64,000 bases of DNA, taken from NCBI RefSeq assembly GCF_001648475.1, contig NZ_LXSQ01000021.1:1-64000 (forward strand), written 5' to 3'. The position numbers and the translations under genes are program-made. This stretch comes from Eikenella halliae (GTDB lineage: Bacteria; Pseudomonadota; Gammaproteobacteria; Burkholderiales; Neisseriaceae). Below are positions 1 to 7,380 of the stretch, piece by piece (position 1 is the first letter of the stretch; every line of letters starts with the position of its first letter). Below the pieces are notes generated by a model that worked only from the letters and a program-made list of their open reading frames with translations, was not told where the DNA came from and searched no databases.

Positions 1-425
1 TGGGTTACTTTTCCAACAATAGCAACGCCCGCGCACACCGCACCGTCCACGCCCCGAATATCGTGGACAACGATTCAAGCGGCCTATACCTGAAAGCGCA
101 GGTGGAATATGAGCAGGATTTGGGCGGTGGCTGGAGCATCACCCCGTGGGGCGAAGCGCAGGTCAGCCTGCGTGAAAGAACTGAAACCAAATGGTCACAG
201 GCTTATCCCCATGTGCCGGATGAAACGCACAAGGACAGCAGCTACAGCATTAGTTTAGGCGTGGACGCGCAGAAACAATTCACCCCGAATCTGGCGCTGA
301 CCTTCGGCCCCTACTACCGCTACGACCATTCTAAAACCGATGCTAGCGATCATGCCGGCCGACATTTTGATTCGACCAGCGATCACTCGCACAGCTTTGG
401 CATCCGCGCCGGCCTGCGCTTTTAA
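1..425 (+). CDS. Outer-membrane beta-barrel protein, C-terminal part (5' end outside the window)
   Basis: The frame is open from the left edge to a TAA at 423-425, so this is the last ~140 residues of a larger protein. The sequence alternates polar and hydrophobic residues in strand-sized blocks (YLKAQVEYEQ, YSISLGVDAQ, LALTFGPYYRY, SHSFGIRAGLRF) and ends in phenylalanine, the usual C-terminal signal for BAM-assisted insertion into the outer membrane. Loops rich in Asp, His and Thr lie between strands. The architecture fits the barrel of an autotransporter or a related adhesin or porin, but no passenger domain is visible, so the exact family is open. An uptake-sequence hairpin with a T-run follows 24 bases after the stop. 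Confidence 0.65.
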   Translation, partial: GYFSNNSNARAHRTVHAPNIVDNDSSGLYLKAQVEYEQDLGGGWSITPWGEAQVSLRERTETKWSQAYPHVPDETHKDSSYSISLGVDAQKQFTPNLALTFGPYYRYDHSKTDASDHAGRHFDSTSDHSHSFGIRAGLRF

Positions 426-448
426 ACCGCCGCGCTTGTCTGCAACGC

Positions 449-480
449 AAAGGCTACCTGAAAATTCAGGTAGCCTTTTT
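449..480 (+). terminator. Uptake-sequence hairpin terminator after the barrel gene
   Basis: AGGCTACCTGAA at 451-462 and its complement at 465-476 are only two bases apart and are followed by a T-run. This is a strong intrinsic-terminator shape made of paired uptake sequences. Confidence 0.8.
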
Positions 481-670
481 TCATCCGATTTATCAGCTGC
501 TGTTGGGGGGGCGTGTAGGGTGTGCGCCGCAGGCGCGCACGCCGTTGCCCGTTATGCCAAGTTGCCCGTGTTATTCCAGCCGCGTGCGTGCATTCTGCAC
601 ACACCCTACACCCCGCAAATGGGCAGGCTACCTGAAATTCATTTTTCAGGTAGCCTTTTTTCGGCAGGGC

Positions 671-731
671 GTAGGTTGGGTTGATAAATCCAACATTTCA
701 CACTTTTATTTGTTGGGTTAACCCAACCTAC
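671..731. repeat. 61-base palindromic repeat (REP-like)
   Basis: The arms GTAGGTTGGGTT and AACCCAACCTAC are perfect complements at the ends, and inner sequence TCCAACA/TGTTGGG continues the symmetry around an AT-rich centre. The shape is that of a mobile palindromic repeat, unrelated to the uptake sequence. Confidence 0.6.
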
Positions 732-796
732 TGCTGCTGCGTGCTTCCGCACCCTACACGGCTGCCATGGTAAGGGCTACCTGAAACCGCCGAACA

Positions 797-2257
797 CTAT
801 TTGCGCCAGTAGGCGGGGGTGAAGAGCATGAATACGGTGAAGATTTCCAGGCGGCCGAGCAGCATGACGGCGGCGCACAGCCATTTTTGCACGGCGGCTA
901 GTTCGGCGTAGCTGCCGGCGGGGCCGACGCTGCCGAGGCCGGGGCCGGCGTTGGTGATGCAGGCGGTGGCGGCGGTGAGGGCGGTAACGAAGTCGAGGCC
1001 GGTGGCCATGAGGGCGAAGGTGGCGAAGATGATGGTGAGGAAGTAAACGGCGGTGAACACGAGCACGGTCATGGCGGTGCGCTCGGCGATGTGCATGCCG
1101 TTGATTTTTACGGTGTGCACGGCGTTGGGGTGCAGCAGCAGCATCATTTCGCGCAGGCTGAATTTAAACAAGACGATGGCGCGGATGGTTTTGAGCCCGC
1201 CGCCGGCGCTGCCGGCGTTGGAGAGGATGTTGGCGAGGAAAAACATCCAGAGGGACACGGGCAGCGGCCAGGCGGCGAAGTCGGTGTTGGCGTAGCCGTT
1301 GGCCAGGCCGATGGAGATGAAGTTGAAGCCGACGAAGCGCAGGGCGTGCGACCAATCGGGGTAGAAATCTTTGTGCCACAGGTAGAGGGCGCAGGCAATG
1401 ATGCTGGCAATCAGGGTGGTAATCATCACGCGCACTTCGCTGTCGCGGCGGTAGGCGTTGAGGCTGCGTTGGCGGAAGGCGTAGTAGTGGTTGGTGAAGC
1501 TGATGGCGGCGATGATGCTGCCGACGGACAAAATCATTTCGATGGGCACGGAATCGAAATAGGCGATGTTTTGGTCGTGGGTGGAGAAGCCGCCCAGGCC
1601 GATGCAGGACATGGCGTGGCACACGGCATCAAGCCAGCTCATGCCGGCCAGGCGCAGGGCGAGGCAGGTGATGAGGGTGAAGAAAACGTAGATCAACCAA
1701 AGGTTTTTGGCGGTTTGGGAGATGCGGGGGGCGAGCTTGCTGTCTTTGTGGATGCCGGGGATTTCGGCTTTGAAAAGCTGGGTGCCGCCTACGCCGATCA
1801 TGGGCAGGATGGCTACGGCCAATACGATGATGCCCATGCCGCCCACCCAGTTGAGCAGGTGGCGCCAGAAGTTGAGCGAGGGGGGGAAGCTGTCGAGGTT
1901 GGTGAAAACAGTGGCGCCGGTGGTGGTGAGGCCGGAGATAGCTTCGAAGAAGGCGTCGGTGTAGCTGATGCCGGGCAGATACCAATAAAACGGCAGGGAG
2001 GCGACCACGGCAAAACCCACCCACAATAGGAAAACGAGGGTGAAGCCGTCGCGGGTGCGCAGCTCGCGCTGATGGCTGCGGGTGATGAGCCAGATGATGC
2101 CGGAGGCGCAGATGGTGGCGGCTGCGGTGTCGGCAAACACCCAGAAGGCGGCGTCTTGGTAGAGATACGACACGAGCGTGGGCGCCAAGAGCAGCAGCGA
2201 AAATACGAAGCCGAGGCGGGAGAGGACGTGGGCGATGGGGGCGAGTTTGTAATACAT
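797..2257 (-). CDS. trkH: Trk-type potassium uptake protein TrkH
   Basis: 486 residues, the usual TrkH length, with many hydrophobic segments over the whole protein. It is the membrane channel subunit that takes up K+ together with the cytoplasmic NAD-binding ring protein TrkA, which is not in this window. The four pore-loop signatures of the SKT superfamily can be followed: ISGLTTTGATV (filter at about 111-115), SCIGLGGFSTHD, SNAGSAGGGLK and CITNAGPGLGSVGP. The C-terminus ends in a last helix followed by YWRK. An uptake sequence lies just upstream of the start. The gene is alone on its strand, with a Correia-like element 38 bases upstream. Confidence 0.96.
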   Translation of the reverse strand: MYYKLAPIAHVLSRLGFVFSLLLLAPTLVSYLYQDAAFWVFADTAAATICASGIIWLITRSHQRELRTRDGFTLVFLLWVGFAVVASLPFYWYLPGISYTDAFFEAISGLTTTGATVFTNLDSFPPSLNFWRHLLNWVGGMGIIVLAVAILPMIGVGGTQLFKAEIPGIHKDSKLAPRISQTAKNLWLIYVFFTLITCLALRLAGMSWLDAVCHAMSCIGLGGFSTHDQNIAYFDSVPIEMILSVGSIIAAISFTNHYYAFRQRSLNAYRRDSEVRVMITTLIASIIACALYLWHKDFYPDWSHALRFVGFNFISIGLANGYANTDFAAWPLPVSLWMFFLANILSNAGSAGGGLKTIRAIVLFKFSLREMMLLLHPNAVHTVKINGMHIAERTAMTVLVFTAVYFLTIIFATFALMATGLDFVTALTAATACITNAGPGLGSVGPAGSYAELAAVQKWLCAAVMLLGRLEIFTVFMLFTPAYWRK

Positions 2258-2294
2258 AGAGGTGTGGTTTCAGGTAGCCTATGCGGCGGTATTT

Positions 2295-2400
2295 TATAGT
2301 GAATTAAAATAAGGATGCTACAGCGTTGGCTCGCCTTGCCGTATTGCTCATACTGTCTGCGGCTCGCTGCCTTGTCCCATTCTTATTTTAATCCACTATA
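2295..2400 (+). mobile_element. Correia-like element 1 (106 bp)
   Basis: Bounded by TATAGTGAATTAAAAT and ATTTTAATCCACTATA inverted termini. The core contains CAGCGTTGGCTCGCCTTGCCGTA and CTGTCTGCGGCTCGC-like blocks shared with the other copies. It belongs to an AT-variant subgroup whose sub-terminal bases read AAAATAAGGATGCT rather than AACAAAAACCAG. It lies between trkH and nusB. Non-autonomous, with no coding capacity. Confidence 0.88.
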
Positions 2401-2512
2401 CCTGTTTAAACGGGATGGCGCGGCGGCGGCTGAGGCTACCTGAAAAATAGCTGGCGGGTGCTTCAGCCTGTTTTACAGTTTGTTTTTATTCATATTCACG
2501 ATAAAACACCAA

Positions 2513-2551
2513 AGGCTACCTGAAAACGGATACGGCGGTTTCAGGTAGCCT
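2513..2551 (-). terminator. Uptake-sequence hairpin after nusB
   Basis: AGGCTACCTGAA (2513-2524) and its complement (2540-2551) flank a 15-base loop, 25 bases past the nusB stop. This is the probable end of the ribH-nusB transcript. Confidence 0.65.
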
Positions 2552-2575
2552 GCGGCCTGGGCGAACGGGGGCGGA

Positions 2576-3013
2576 TTAGGCGCGTTTCGGGTCGTTGGGG
2601 CGCAGTTCGGCCGCCAGTTTGTCCAAAATGCCGTTGACGAATTTGTGGCCGTCGATGCCGCCGAAGGTTTTGGTAACTTCAATCGCTTCGTTGATGATCA
2701 CGGGGTAGGGCGTTTCCGGCATCTCGCGCAGCTCGAAGGCGGCGGCCAGCAGCACGGCGCATTCGATGGGGCTGAGGTCTTTTTCGTCGCGGTCGAGCAG
2801 CGGGCGGATAATCTGCATCAGCTCGCGGCGTTTGGCCTGCACACCGAAGAAAATGGCGGTGAAGAGCTCGTTGTCGGCCTTGGCGAAGTATTCGTTTTCG
2901 CGGATGTTTTTGGCCACTTCGGCATCGGGCAGCTGGTTGAGCGCGGCCTGATACAGCGCCTGCACGGCAAATTCGCGCGCGCGGCGGCGCGGGGTGCGGT
3001 TTTTCGGTTTCAT
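2576..3013 (-). CDS. nusB: Transcription antitermination factor NusB
   Basis: 145 residues. NusB binds boxA RNA together with S10 (NusE) and supports rRNA antitermination. The family signature is seen from the basic N-terminus (RRRAREFAVQALYQ) through the helical core (LSPIECAVLLAAAFELRE) to the C-terminal VINEAIEVTKTFGG and HKFVNGILDKLA. The start at MKPKNRTP was chosen over an in-frame ATG seven codons upstream because the family begins near the RRRAR segment. The gene follows ribH by about 24 bases on the same strand, the common ribH-nusB arrangement, so the two are very likely cotranscribed. Confidence 0.95.
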   Translation of the reverse strand: MKPKNRTPRRRAREFAVQALYQAALNQLPDAEVAKNIRENEYFAKADNELFTAIFFGVQAKRRELMQIIRPLLDRDEKDLSPIECAVLLAAAFELREMPETPYPVIINEAIEVTKTFGGIDGHKFVNGILDKLAAELRPNDPKRA

Positions 3014-3037
3014 TACTCGGCTTTCTGAAATCAAGGG

Positions 3038-3523
3038 CTACACGATGGCATCGGGCAGGTTGTTGTCGGCCGGATTGAGGCGGCGCAGCAGGTTGGCGCA
3101 TTCCACCGCCACCACGGCGGCTTCGGCGGCTTTGCTTTGGATGCGCGCGTGGGCTTGTTCGTCGTTTTCGGTGGTGAGGACGGCATTGGCGATGGGGATG
3201 TTGAAATCCAGCCCCACGCGGCTGATGCCGGCGGCAGACTCGTTTGACACCAATTCGAAATGATAGGTTTCGCCGCGAATCACCGCGCCTAAGGCCACCA
3301 GCGCATCAAAACTGTGCGACTGCGCCATATTTTGCAGCGCCAGCGGCACTTCCAGCGCACCGGGCACGGTGGCTACGGTGATGTTGCCGTCGGGCACGCC
3401 CAGTTCCACCAGTTTTTCGGTGCACACTTCAAGCATGGCGCTGCCGATTTCGTTGGAAAAACGGGCTTGTACGATGCCGATATTCAGGCCTGCGCCGTCG
3501 TGGTTGGGGGGGATAATGGTCAT
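3038..3523 (-). CDS. ribH: 6,7-dimethyl-8-ribityllumazine synthase
   Basis: 161 residues, full length. It condenses 5-amino-6-ribitylaminouracil with 3,4-dihydroxy-2-butanone 4-phosphate in the penultimate step of riboflavin synthesis. Visible family elements are NIGIVQARFSNEI near the N-terminus (substrate pocket), VPGALEVPLALQ, ALGAVIRGETYHFE (with the catalytic His region) and the C-terminal helix with AAEAAVVAVECANLL. The start has a CGGAG ribosome-binding site about 7 bases upstream. First gene of the ribH-nusB pair. No FMN riboswitch is seen in the 165 bases upstream. Confidence 0.95.
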   Translation of the reverse strand: MTIIPPNHDGAGLNIGIVQARFSNEIGSAMLEVCTEKLVELGVPDGNITVATVPGALEVPLALQNMAQSHSFDALVALGAVIRGETYHFELVSNESAAGISRVGLDFNIPIANAVLTTENDEQAHARIQSKAAEAAVVAVECANLLRRLNPADNNLPDAIV

Positions 3524-3674
3524 GTCCGCTGCTCCGTTGTAGTGAAAGTTGTCGTGAAATAAGCAAAAGCGGCATGCGCCGCAAAGAAAGCGGATTTTAC
3601 ACCAAAGCGCACGTTTTGGGGCTGTGAAGGAAGATGGCTTGCGTTACAATGGCGGCGTTTTGCCCCTTCCGTTT

Positions 3675-3688
3675 TCAGGTAGCCTCCC
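3675..3688 (+). promoter_or_regulatory. Uptake sequence doubling as folA ribosome-binding region
   Basis: TTCAGGTAGCCT ends four bases before the folA ATG. AGG inside it sits at a plausible 9-base spacing, and no other purine-rich site is present. Confidence 0.35.
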
Positions 3689-4189
3689 ATGCCAACCATC
3701 ACCCTTATCGCCGCCGTGGCGGACAACCGCTGCATCGGCAGCGGCAACGCCATGCCTTGGCATATCGCCGAAGATTTCGCCTTTTTCAAACGCTACACCT
3801 TGGGCAAACCCGTGGTGATGGGTCGTAAAACTTGGGATTCGCTGCCCAAGAAACCTTTGCCCGGCCGCCGCAATATCGTGATTACCCGCCAGCCGCGCTG
3901 GCAGGCCGAAGGCGCAGAACGTGCCGACAGCTTAGATGCCGCGCTGGCCGTGCTGGCCGACGTGCCCGAGATCATCATCATGGGCGGTGCGCAGATTTAC
4001 GCCCAAGCCCTGCCGCTGGCCACCGATCTGCGCCTCACCGAAGTGCGTTTGGATATCGACGGCGACGCTTTTTTCCCCGCCTTTGCCCCCGCCGAATGGC
4101 AGGAGGTTGAACGCAGCAGCCACACCGCTGCCGCCAACGGCATCCGCTTCGATTTCGTGCACTACCGGCGCGCCCGGCAGGCTAGCTGA
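3689..4189 (+). CDS. folA: Dihydrofolate reductase
   Basis: 166 residues, typical of bacterial DHFR. It reduces dihydrofolate to tetrahydrofolate with NADPH. The N-terminus ITLIAAVADNRCIG, the loop GNAMPWHIAEDFAFFKR (active-site acidic residue in AEDF), the cofactor motif VVMGRKTWDSLP and the glycine pair in IIIMGGAQIYAQAL are all in order. The start lies 4 bases after an uptake sequence, and the only Shine-Dalgarno-like bases (CAGG) are inside that uptake sequence. First gene of a run with lpxK, a Trm112 gene and kdsB. Confidence 0.96.
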   Translation: MPTITLIAAVADNRCIGSGNAMPWHIAEDFAFFKRYTLGKPVVMGRKTWDSLPKKPLPGRRNIVITRQPRWQAEGAERADSLDAALAVLADVPEIIIMGGAQIYAQALPLATDLRLTEVRLDIDGDAFFPAFAPAEWQEVERSSHTAAANGIRFDFVHYRRARQAS

Positions 4190-4210
4190 AAGATTGAGGC
4201 TACCTGAAAA

Positions 4211-5263
4211 ATGCTGCACCGCCTGATCGAGCGCCATTGGCAAACGCCCAACCCGTTGCTCACGCCGATTTTATGGCCGTTGGCGCGGCTGTTCGGCCTG
4301 TTGGCGGCGTGGCGGCGCGAAGGCTACCTGAAAGGCCGGTGGCACAGCGAAAAGCTGCCCGTGCCGGTGGTGGTGGTGGGCAATGTGCAGGCTGGCGGCA
4401 GCGGCAAAACCCCCGTGGTGCAGGCCTTGGTGCGCGCCTTGCAAGAGCGCGGCATACGCCCCGGCATCATCAGCCGCGGCTATGGCCGCAGCGGGCAGGG
4501 CGTGCACGTGTTAAACAGCCAAAGCACCGCCGCGCAGGCCGGCGACGAACCGCTGCTGCTGCACCGCAGCACCGGCGCCCCCGCCGCCGTGGGCAGCCGC
4601 CGTGCCGAAGCGGGCAGGGCGCTCTTGGCCGCGCATCCCGAAGTGCAAATCATCATTGCCGACGACGGCCTGCAACACTACGCCCTGCAACGCGATTTCG
4701 AGCTGGCCGTGTTCCCCGCCGCCGATGTAGGACGGCCGCTGGATTTGCTGCCCAACGGCAATTTGCGCGAGCCGTTGCAGCGCTTGGAAAGCGTAAACGC
4801 CGTGCTGCTCGCCAACAGCACGCCCGACAGCCCCGAGCCGGATTGGGCGCTGCCGGATAACGTGCTGCTTTGCCGCAGCCGCCTGCAATACGGGCAGATT
4901 TACCGTCTGCACCGCCCGCACGAACCCTTGCCTGAAGGCTACATGAAACAGCGCCGCGTTATCGCCGCCGCCGCCATCGCCAAACCCGAACGTTTTTTTG
5001 CCGAACTGGCGCGGCTGGGCATCGAGACCCAACGGCAAATGGCCCTGCCTGACCACGCCGCCTGGCAGATTGCCGATTTGCCCGCGGCCGATTGCTACAT
5101 CGTTACCGAGAAAGACGCAGTGAAGCTCGCCGCCGATACCGCGCAGGAAGTATGGGTATTGCCCGTGCGCGCCGAACTGCCGGAAGCCTTGGTGCAGGCC
5201 GTAATCCGCCTCTGCCTGCCGGATAGGGAACACAGGCTACCTGAAAACGGAAAGGCTACCTGA
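4211..5263 (+). CDS. lpxK: Tetraacyldisaccharide 4'-kinase (lipid A kinase)
   Basis: 350 residues. LpxK phosphorylates the 4' position of the lipid A disaccharide at the inner face of the cytoplasmic membrane. A hydrophobic N-terminal helix (LTPILWPLARLFGLLAAW) precedes a P-loop of the family type, VGNVQAGGSGKTP at about 57-68, then ISRGYGR and the acidic pair IIADDGLQH at 151-152. Two uptake sequences are read in frame: GYLKG at about 39-42, and the last codons, where the uptake sequence supplies ...KAT and the TGA stop. It begins 21 bases after folA and lies upstream of kdsB, another lipopolysaccharide gene. Confidence 0.95.
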   Translation: MLHRLIERHWQTPNPLLTPILWPLARLFGLLAAWRREGYLKGRWHSEKLPVPVVVVGNVQAGGSGKTPVVQALVRALQERGIRPGIISRGYGRSGQGVHVLNSQSTAAQAGDEPLLLHRSTGAPAAVGSRRAEAGRALLAAHPEVQIIIADDGLQHYALQRDFELAVFPAADVGRPLDLLPNGNLREPLQRLESVNAVLLANSTPDSPEPDWALPDNVLLCRSRLQYGQIYRLHRPHEPLPEGYMKQRRVIAAAAIAKPERFFAELARLGIETQRQMALPDHAAWQIADLPAADCYIVTEKDAVKLAADTAQEVWVLPVRAELPEALVQAVIRLCLPDREHRLPENGKAT

Positions 5264-5387
5264 AAACAGCGGCTCGGCAGGCCGCGCGGAAAAGTTTCGG
5301 GCAGCCTCACAGCGCAAGCAGTTTTGCCAACAGGCGTTCGCGCCCGATACCCGCCGCGCCAACCCAACCAACCGGAGACCCCAAACC

Positions 5388-5570
5388 ATGGACAAAAAAT
5401 ACCTCGACCTCCTCGTTTGCCCGCTCACCAAAGGCGCGCTCGAATACCATGCCGGCCGCCAAGAATTGTGGAGCCGCCAAGCCAAGCTGGCCTTCCCCAT
5501 CCGCGACGGCATCCCCATCATGCTGGAAAACGAAGCCCGCCCCCTCACCGAAGAAGAGCTGCACGCATGA
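5388..5570 (+). CDS. Trm112 family protein (YcaR/UPF0434)
   Basis: 60 residues. Small Trm112-type zinc-ribbon-like fold protein: KYLDLLVCPLTKGALEY at the N-terminus and the family-typical AFPIRDGIPIMLENEAR in the second half. Only one cysteine (VCPLTKG) is retained, so a metal site is unlikely. Such proteins are commonly encoded between lpxK and kdsB, as here. Biochemical role in bacteria is not settled. Its stop overlaps the kdsB start as ATGA, so the two are translationally coupled. Confidence 0.92.
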   Translation: MDKKYLDLLVCPLTKGALEYHAGRQELWSRQAKLAFPIRDGIPIMLENEARPLTEEELHA

Positions 5571-6346
5571 GCACCCCGTTTACCGTCATCATCCCCGCCC
5601 GCCTGGCCTCCAGCAGGCTACCTGAAAAAGCCTTGGCCGATATTGCCGGCAAACCCATGGTGGTGCGCGTGGCCGAGCGCGCCAAGCTGAGCGAGGCGCA
5701 GCGCGTCGTCGTGGCCACCGACCACACCGCCATTGCCGCCGCCTGCTCCGAATACGGCATCGAAGCCGTGCTCACCGGCAAACAGCACGCCAGCGGCACC
5801 GCCCGCCTGGCCGAAGCCGCGCTGCTGCTCGGTATGGCCGATGAAGACATCGCCGTAAACGTGCAGGGCGACGAGCCGCTGATTGATCCCGCCCTCATCA
5901 ACCGCACCGCCGAATTGCTCGGCAGCAGCAGCGCGCAAATGGCCACCGCCGCCCACCCGATTGCCGACGCTGCCGAGTTTCTCAACCCCAACTGCGTGAA
6001 AGTGGTGCTCGACCAGCGGCGCAACGCCCTCTATTTCAGCCGCGCCCCCATCGCCTGGCCGCGCGACGCCTTCGCCGAAACGCAAGCCGTGCTGCCCGAA
6101 GGCTTCGCCCCGTTGCGCCACATTGGCCTGTATGCCTACCGCGTGGGCTTTTTGCACCAATACGTCGGCCTGCCGCCCTCGCCGTTGGAAAGTATCGAAT
6201 CGCTCGAGCAGCTGCGCGTGTTGTGGCACGGCGGCAAAATCGCCGTAACCGTGTGCGACAACGCCCCCGCCACCGGCGTGGACACCGCCGAAGATTTGCA
6301 ACGCGTGCGCGATTGGTTTGCCCGGCATCCCGAAGAGGCTACCTGA
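5567..6346 (+). CDS. kdsB: 3-deoxy-manno-octulosonate cytidylyltransferase (CMP-KDO synthetase)
   Basis: 259 residues from the ATG that overlaps the Trm112 stop; the open frame extends further upstream but that part overlaps the Trm112 gene in another frame. KdsB activates KDO with CTP for transfer to lipid A. Family motifs: IIPARLASSRLPEKAL (nucleotide-binding N-terminus), VVVATDH, GTARLAEA, VNVQGDEPLI (metal-binding Asp) and HIGLYAYR. An uptake sequence is read in frame inside the first motif as RLPEK, and another provides the C-terminal EAT and the TGA stop. Confidence 0.95.
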   Translation: MSTPFTVIIPARLASSRLPEKALADIAGKPMVVRVAERAKLSEAQRVVVATDHTAIAAACSEYGIEAVLTGKQHASGTARLAEAALLLGMADEDIAVNVQGDEPLIDPALINRTAELLGSSSAQMATAAHPIADAAEFLNPNCVKVVLDQRRNALYFSRAPIAWPRDAFAETQAVLPEGFAPLRHIGLYAYRVGFLHQYVGLPPSPLESIESLEQLRVLWHGGKIAVTVCDNAPATGVDTAEDLQRVRDWFARHPEEAT

Positions 6347-6440
6347 AAGCGCAAGCTTCAACGAAGTTAAAACAAATCGTCCGGCCGAGCAAAGCCTATA
6401 TGGTTTTCACTGCGTTGAAGCTTGCGCTTTCAGGTAGCCT
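6336..6440 (+). terminator. 28-bp perfect inverted repeat extending the uptake sequence, after kdsB
   Basis: Bases 6336-6363 and 6413-6440 are exact complements over 28 positions; the first 12 of each arm are the uptake sequence, and the remaining 16 carry GCGCAAGCTTCAACG. The left arm begins inside kdsB and contains its stop codon. Strong transcript-end hairpin, although the loop is about 49 bases. Confidence 0.6.
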
Positions 6441-6496
6441 GTTCTCCCGAGACGGCTTGCCTCCGCCTTGAATGACCGATTTTAAGGAGTTGAGTT

Positions 6497-7180
6497 ATGC
6501 GTTTGCTCCGCCGCGTTGGTTTCGCCGCCCTCCTGATTGCCGTTGCCCTCTCTGCCGCTTATTTTGCGAACACCACCCGCCCGCCGCAAAAGCCCGCCGC
6601 CCGCGCCAAAACGGTTCGGCTGCCTGAAACCATGCCGCCGCCCGCATCGGAACATATCGGCAATGCGGATAAGGCGCCACCCGTCGTCCGCGCCGCCCGC
6701 AGCCAAATCGGCCGAACCGTGCGCTACGACCCCGCCTATACTGCGCTGGATTATCCGATGGGCGATGTGCCGATAGTGAAAGGCGTGTGCACCGATGTGG
6801 TGATTCGCGCACTGCGGCAGCAGGGCATAGACTTGCAGCAACTGGTTCACCAAGACATGAAAGCGAATTTTTCCGCCTACCCGAACCGCTGGGGGCTGAA
6901 ACGCCCCGATCCGAATATCGACCACCGCCGTGTGCCTAATCTGGAGGTTTATTTCACACGGCACGGCTGGGCGGTGCAAGACGGATACCGCGCGGGCGAT
7001 ATCGTTACCTGGCGGCTGGCGGGCAGAGGGCTGCCGCATATCGGCATCGTATCCAATCGCAAACAGGGTGATACACCGCTGATTATCCACAATATCGGCG
7101 CAGGCACACGCGAAGAGAACATCCTGTTCCGCCACGAAATCGCCGGCCATTTCCGGCAGCCCGCCAATAGGGCGCCGTGA
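6497..7180 (+). CDS. DUF1287 (YijF-like) secreted or membrane-anchored protein
   Basis: 227 residues. An N-terminal membrane segment (about 7-24, ending AYFANT) is followed by a proline-rich linker and a DUF1287 domain from about residue 60: AARSQIGRTVRYDP, LDYPMGDVPIVKGVCTDVVIRALR, the HQDMKANF block, PNLEVYFTRHG and HIGIVSNRK. DUF1287 proteins resemble NlpC/P60-type cysteine peptidases; the Cys in KGVCTD and the His in LPHIGIV would fit such an active site, but this is inference. The ribosome-binding site AAGGAG is 8 bases before the ATG. VRLPETM is encoded by a near-match uptake sequence. Stands alone. Confidence 0.85.
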   Translation: MRLLRRVGFAALLIAVALSAAYFANTTRPPQKPAARAKTVRLPETMPPPASEHIGNADKAPPVVRAARSQIGRTVRYDPAYTALDYPMGDVPIVKGVCTDVVIRALRQQGIDLQQLVHQDMKANFSAYPNRWGLKRPDPNIDHRRVPNLEVYFTRHGWAVQDGYRAGDIVTWRLAGRGLPHIGIVSNRKQGDTPLIIHNIGAGTREENILFRHEIAGHFRQPANRAP

Positions 7181-7314
7181 AGTGGCGGCGCGGCCAAGCC
7201 CGATGCTGTTTTCAGGTAGCCGCTTGCCCGCGAGGCTAGCTGAAAGCGATGTTTGGCTAAGCTAAGGCTGAGTTCCTGTAAAGTTGAAAACCGCTTGAGC
7301 TGCCATTCCTGTTT

Positions 7315-7351
7315 TTCAGGTAGCCTCTTCGCGCCGAGCAGGCTACCTGAA
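7315..7351. repeat. Inverted uptake-sequence pair upstream of the pseudouridine synthase gene
   Basis: TTCAGGTAGCCT (7315-7326) and AGGCTACCTGAA (7340-7351) with a 13-base spacer, 29 bases before the start at 7381. Confidence 0.75.
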
Positions 7352-7380
7352 ATCAAAATCTGCCTAACAAAGAAACGAAT

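Larger units (their letters stand above)
426..796. other. 371-base intergenic region of inverted repeats, no gene
   Basis: Besides the terminator at 449-480, a second paired uptake sequence lies at 625-656. Two other inverted repeats are present: GTGTAGGGTGTG (513-524) with CACACCCTACAC (600-611), and GTAGGTTGGGTT starting at 671 with AACCCAACCTAC ending at 731. A single GGGCTACCTGAA lies at about 774. No convincing reading frame is present; short frames here are explained by the repeats. Confidence 0.7.
2258..2575. other. Intergenic region between nusB and trkH
   Basis: 318 bases holding Correia-like element 1, single uptake sequences near 2270 and 2434, and the paired uptake sequence at 2513-2551. 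No gene. Confidence 0.75.

Noticed and set aside
1091..2029. Plus-strand open frame of 312 codons
   Set aside because: Antisense shadow of trkH, low-complexity Gly/Ala/Asp/Val product, no family features.
3501..3660. FMN riboswitch before ribH
   Set aside because: No RFN-type conserved blocks are visible in the leader.
4211..5263. lpxK as truncated because it ends in an uptake sequence
   Set aside because: 350 residues is a normal length; the uptake sequence simply forms the last codons and the stop.
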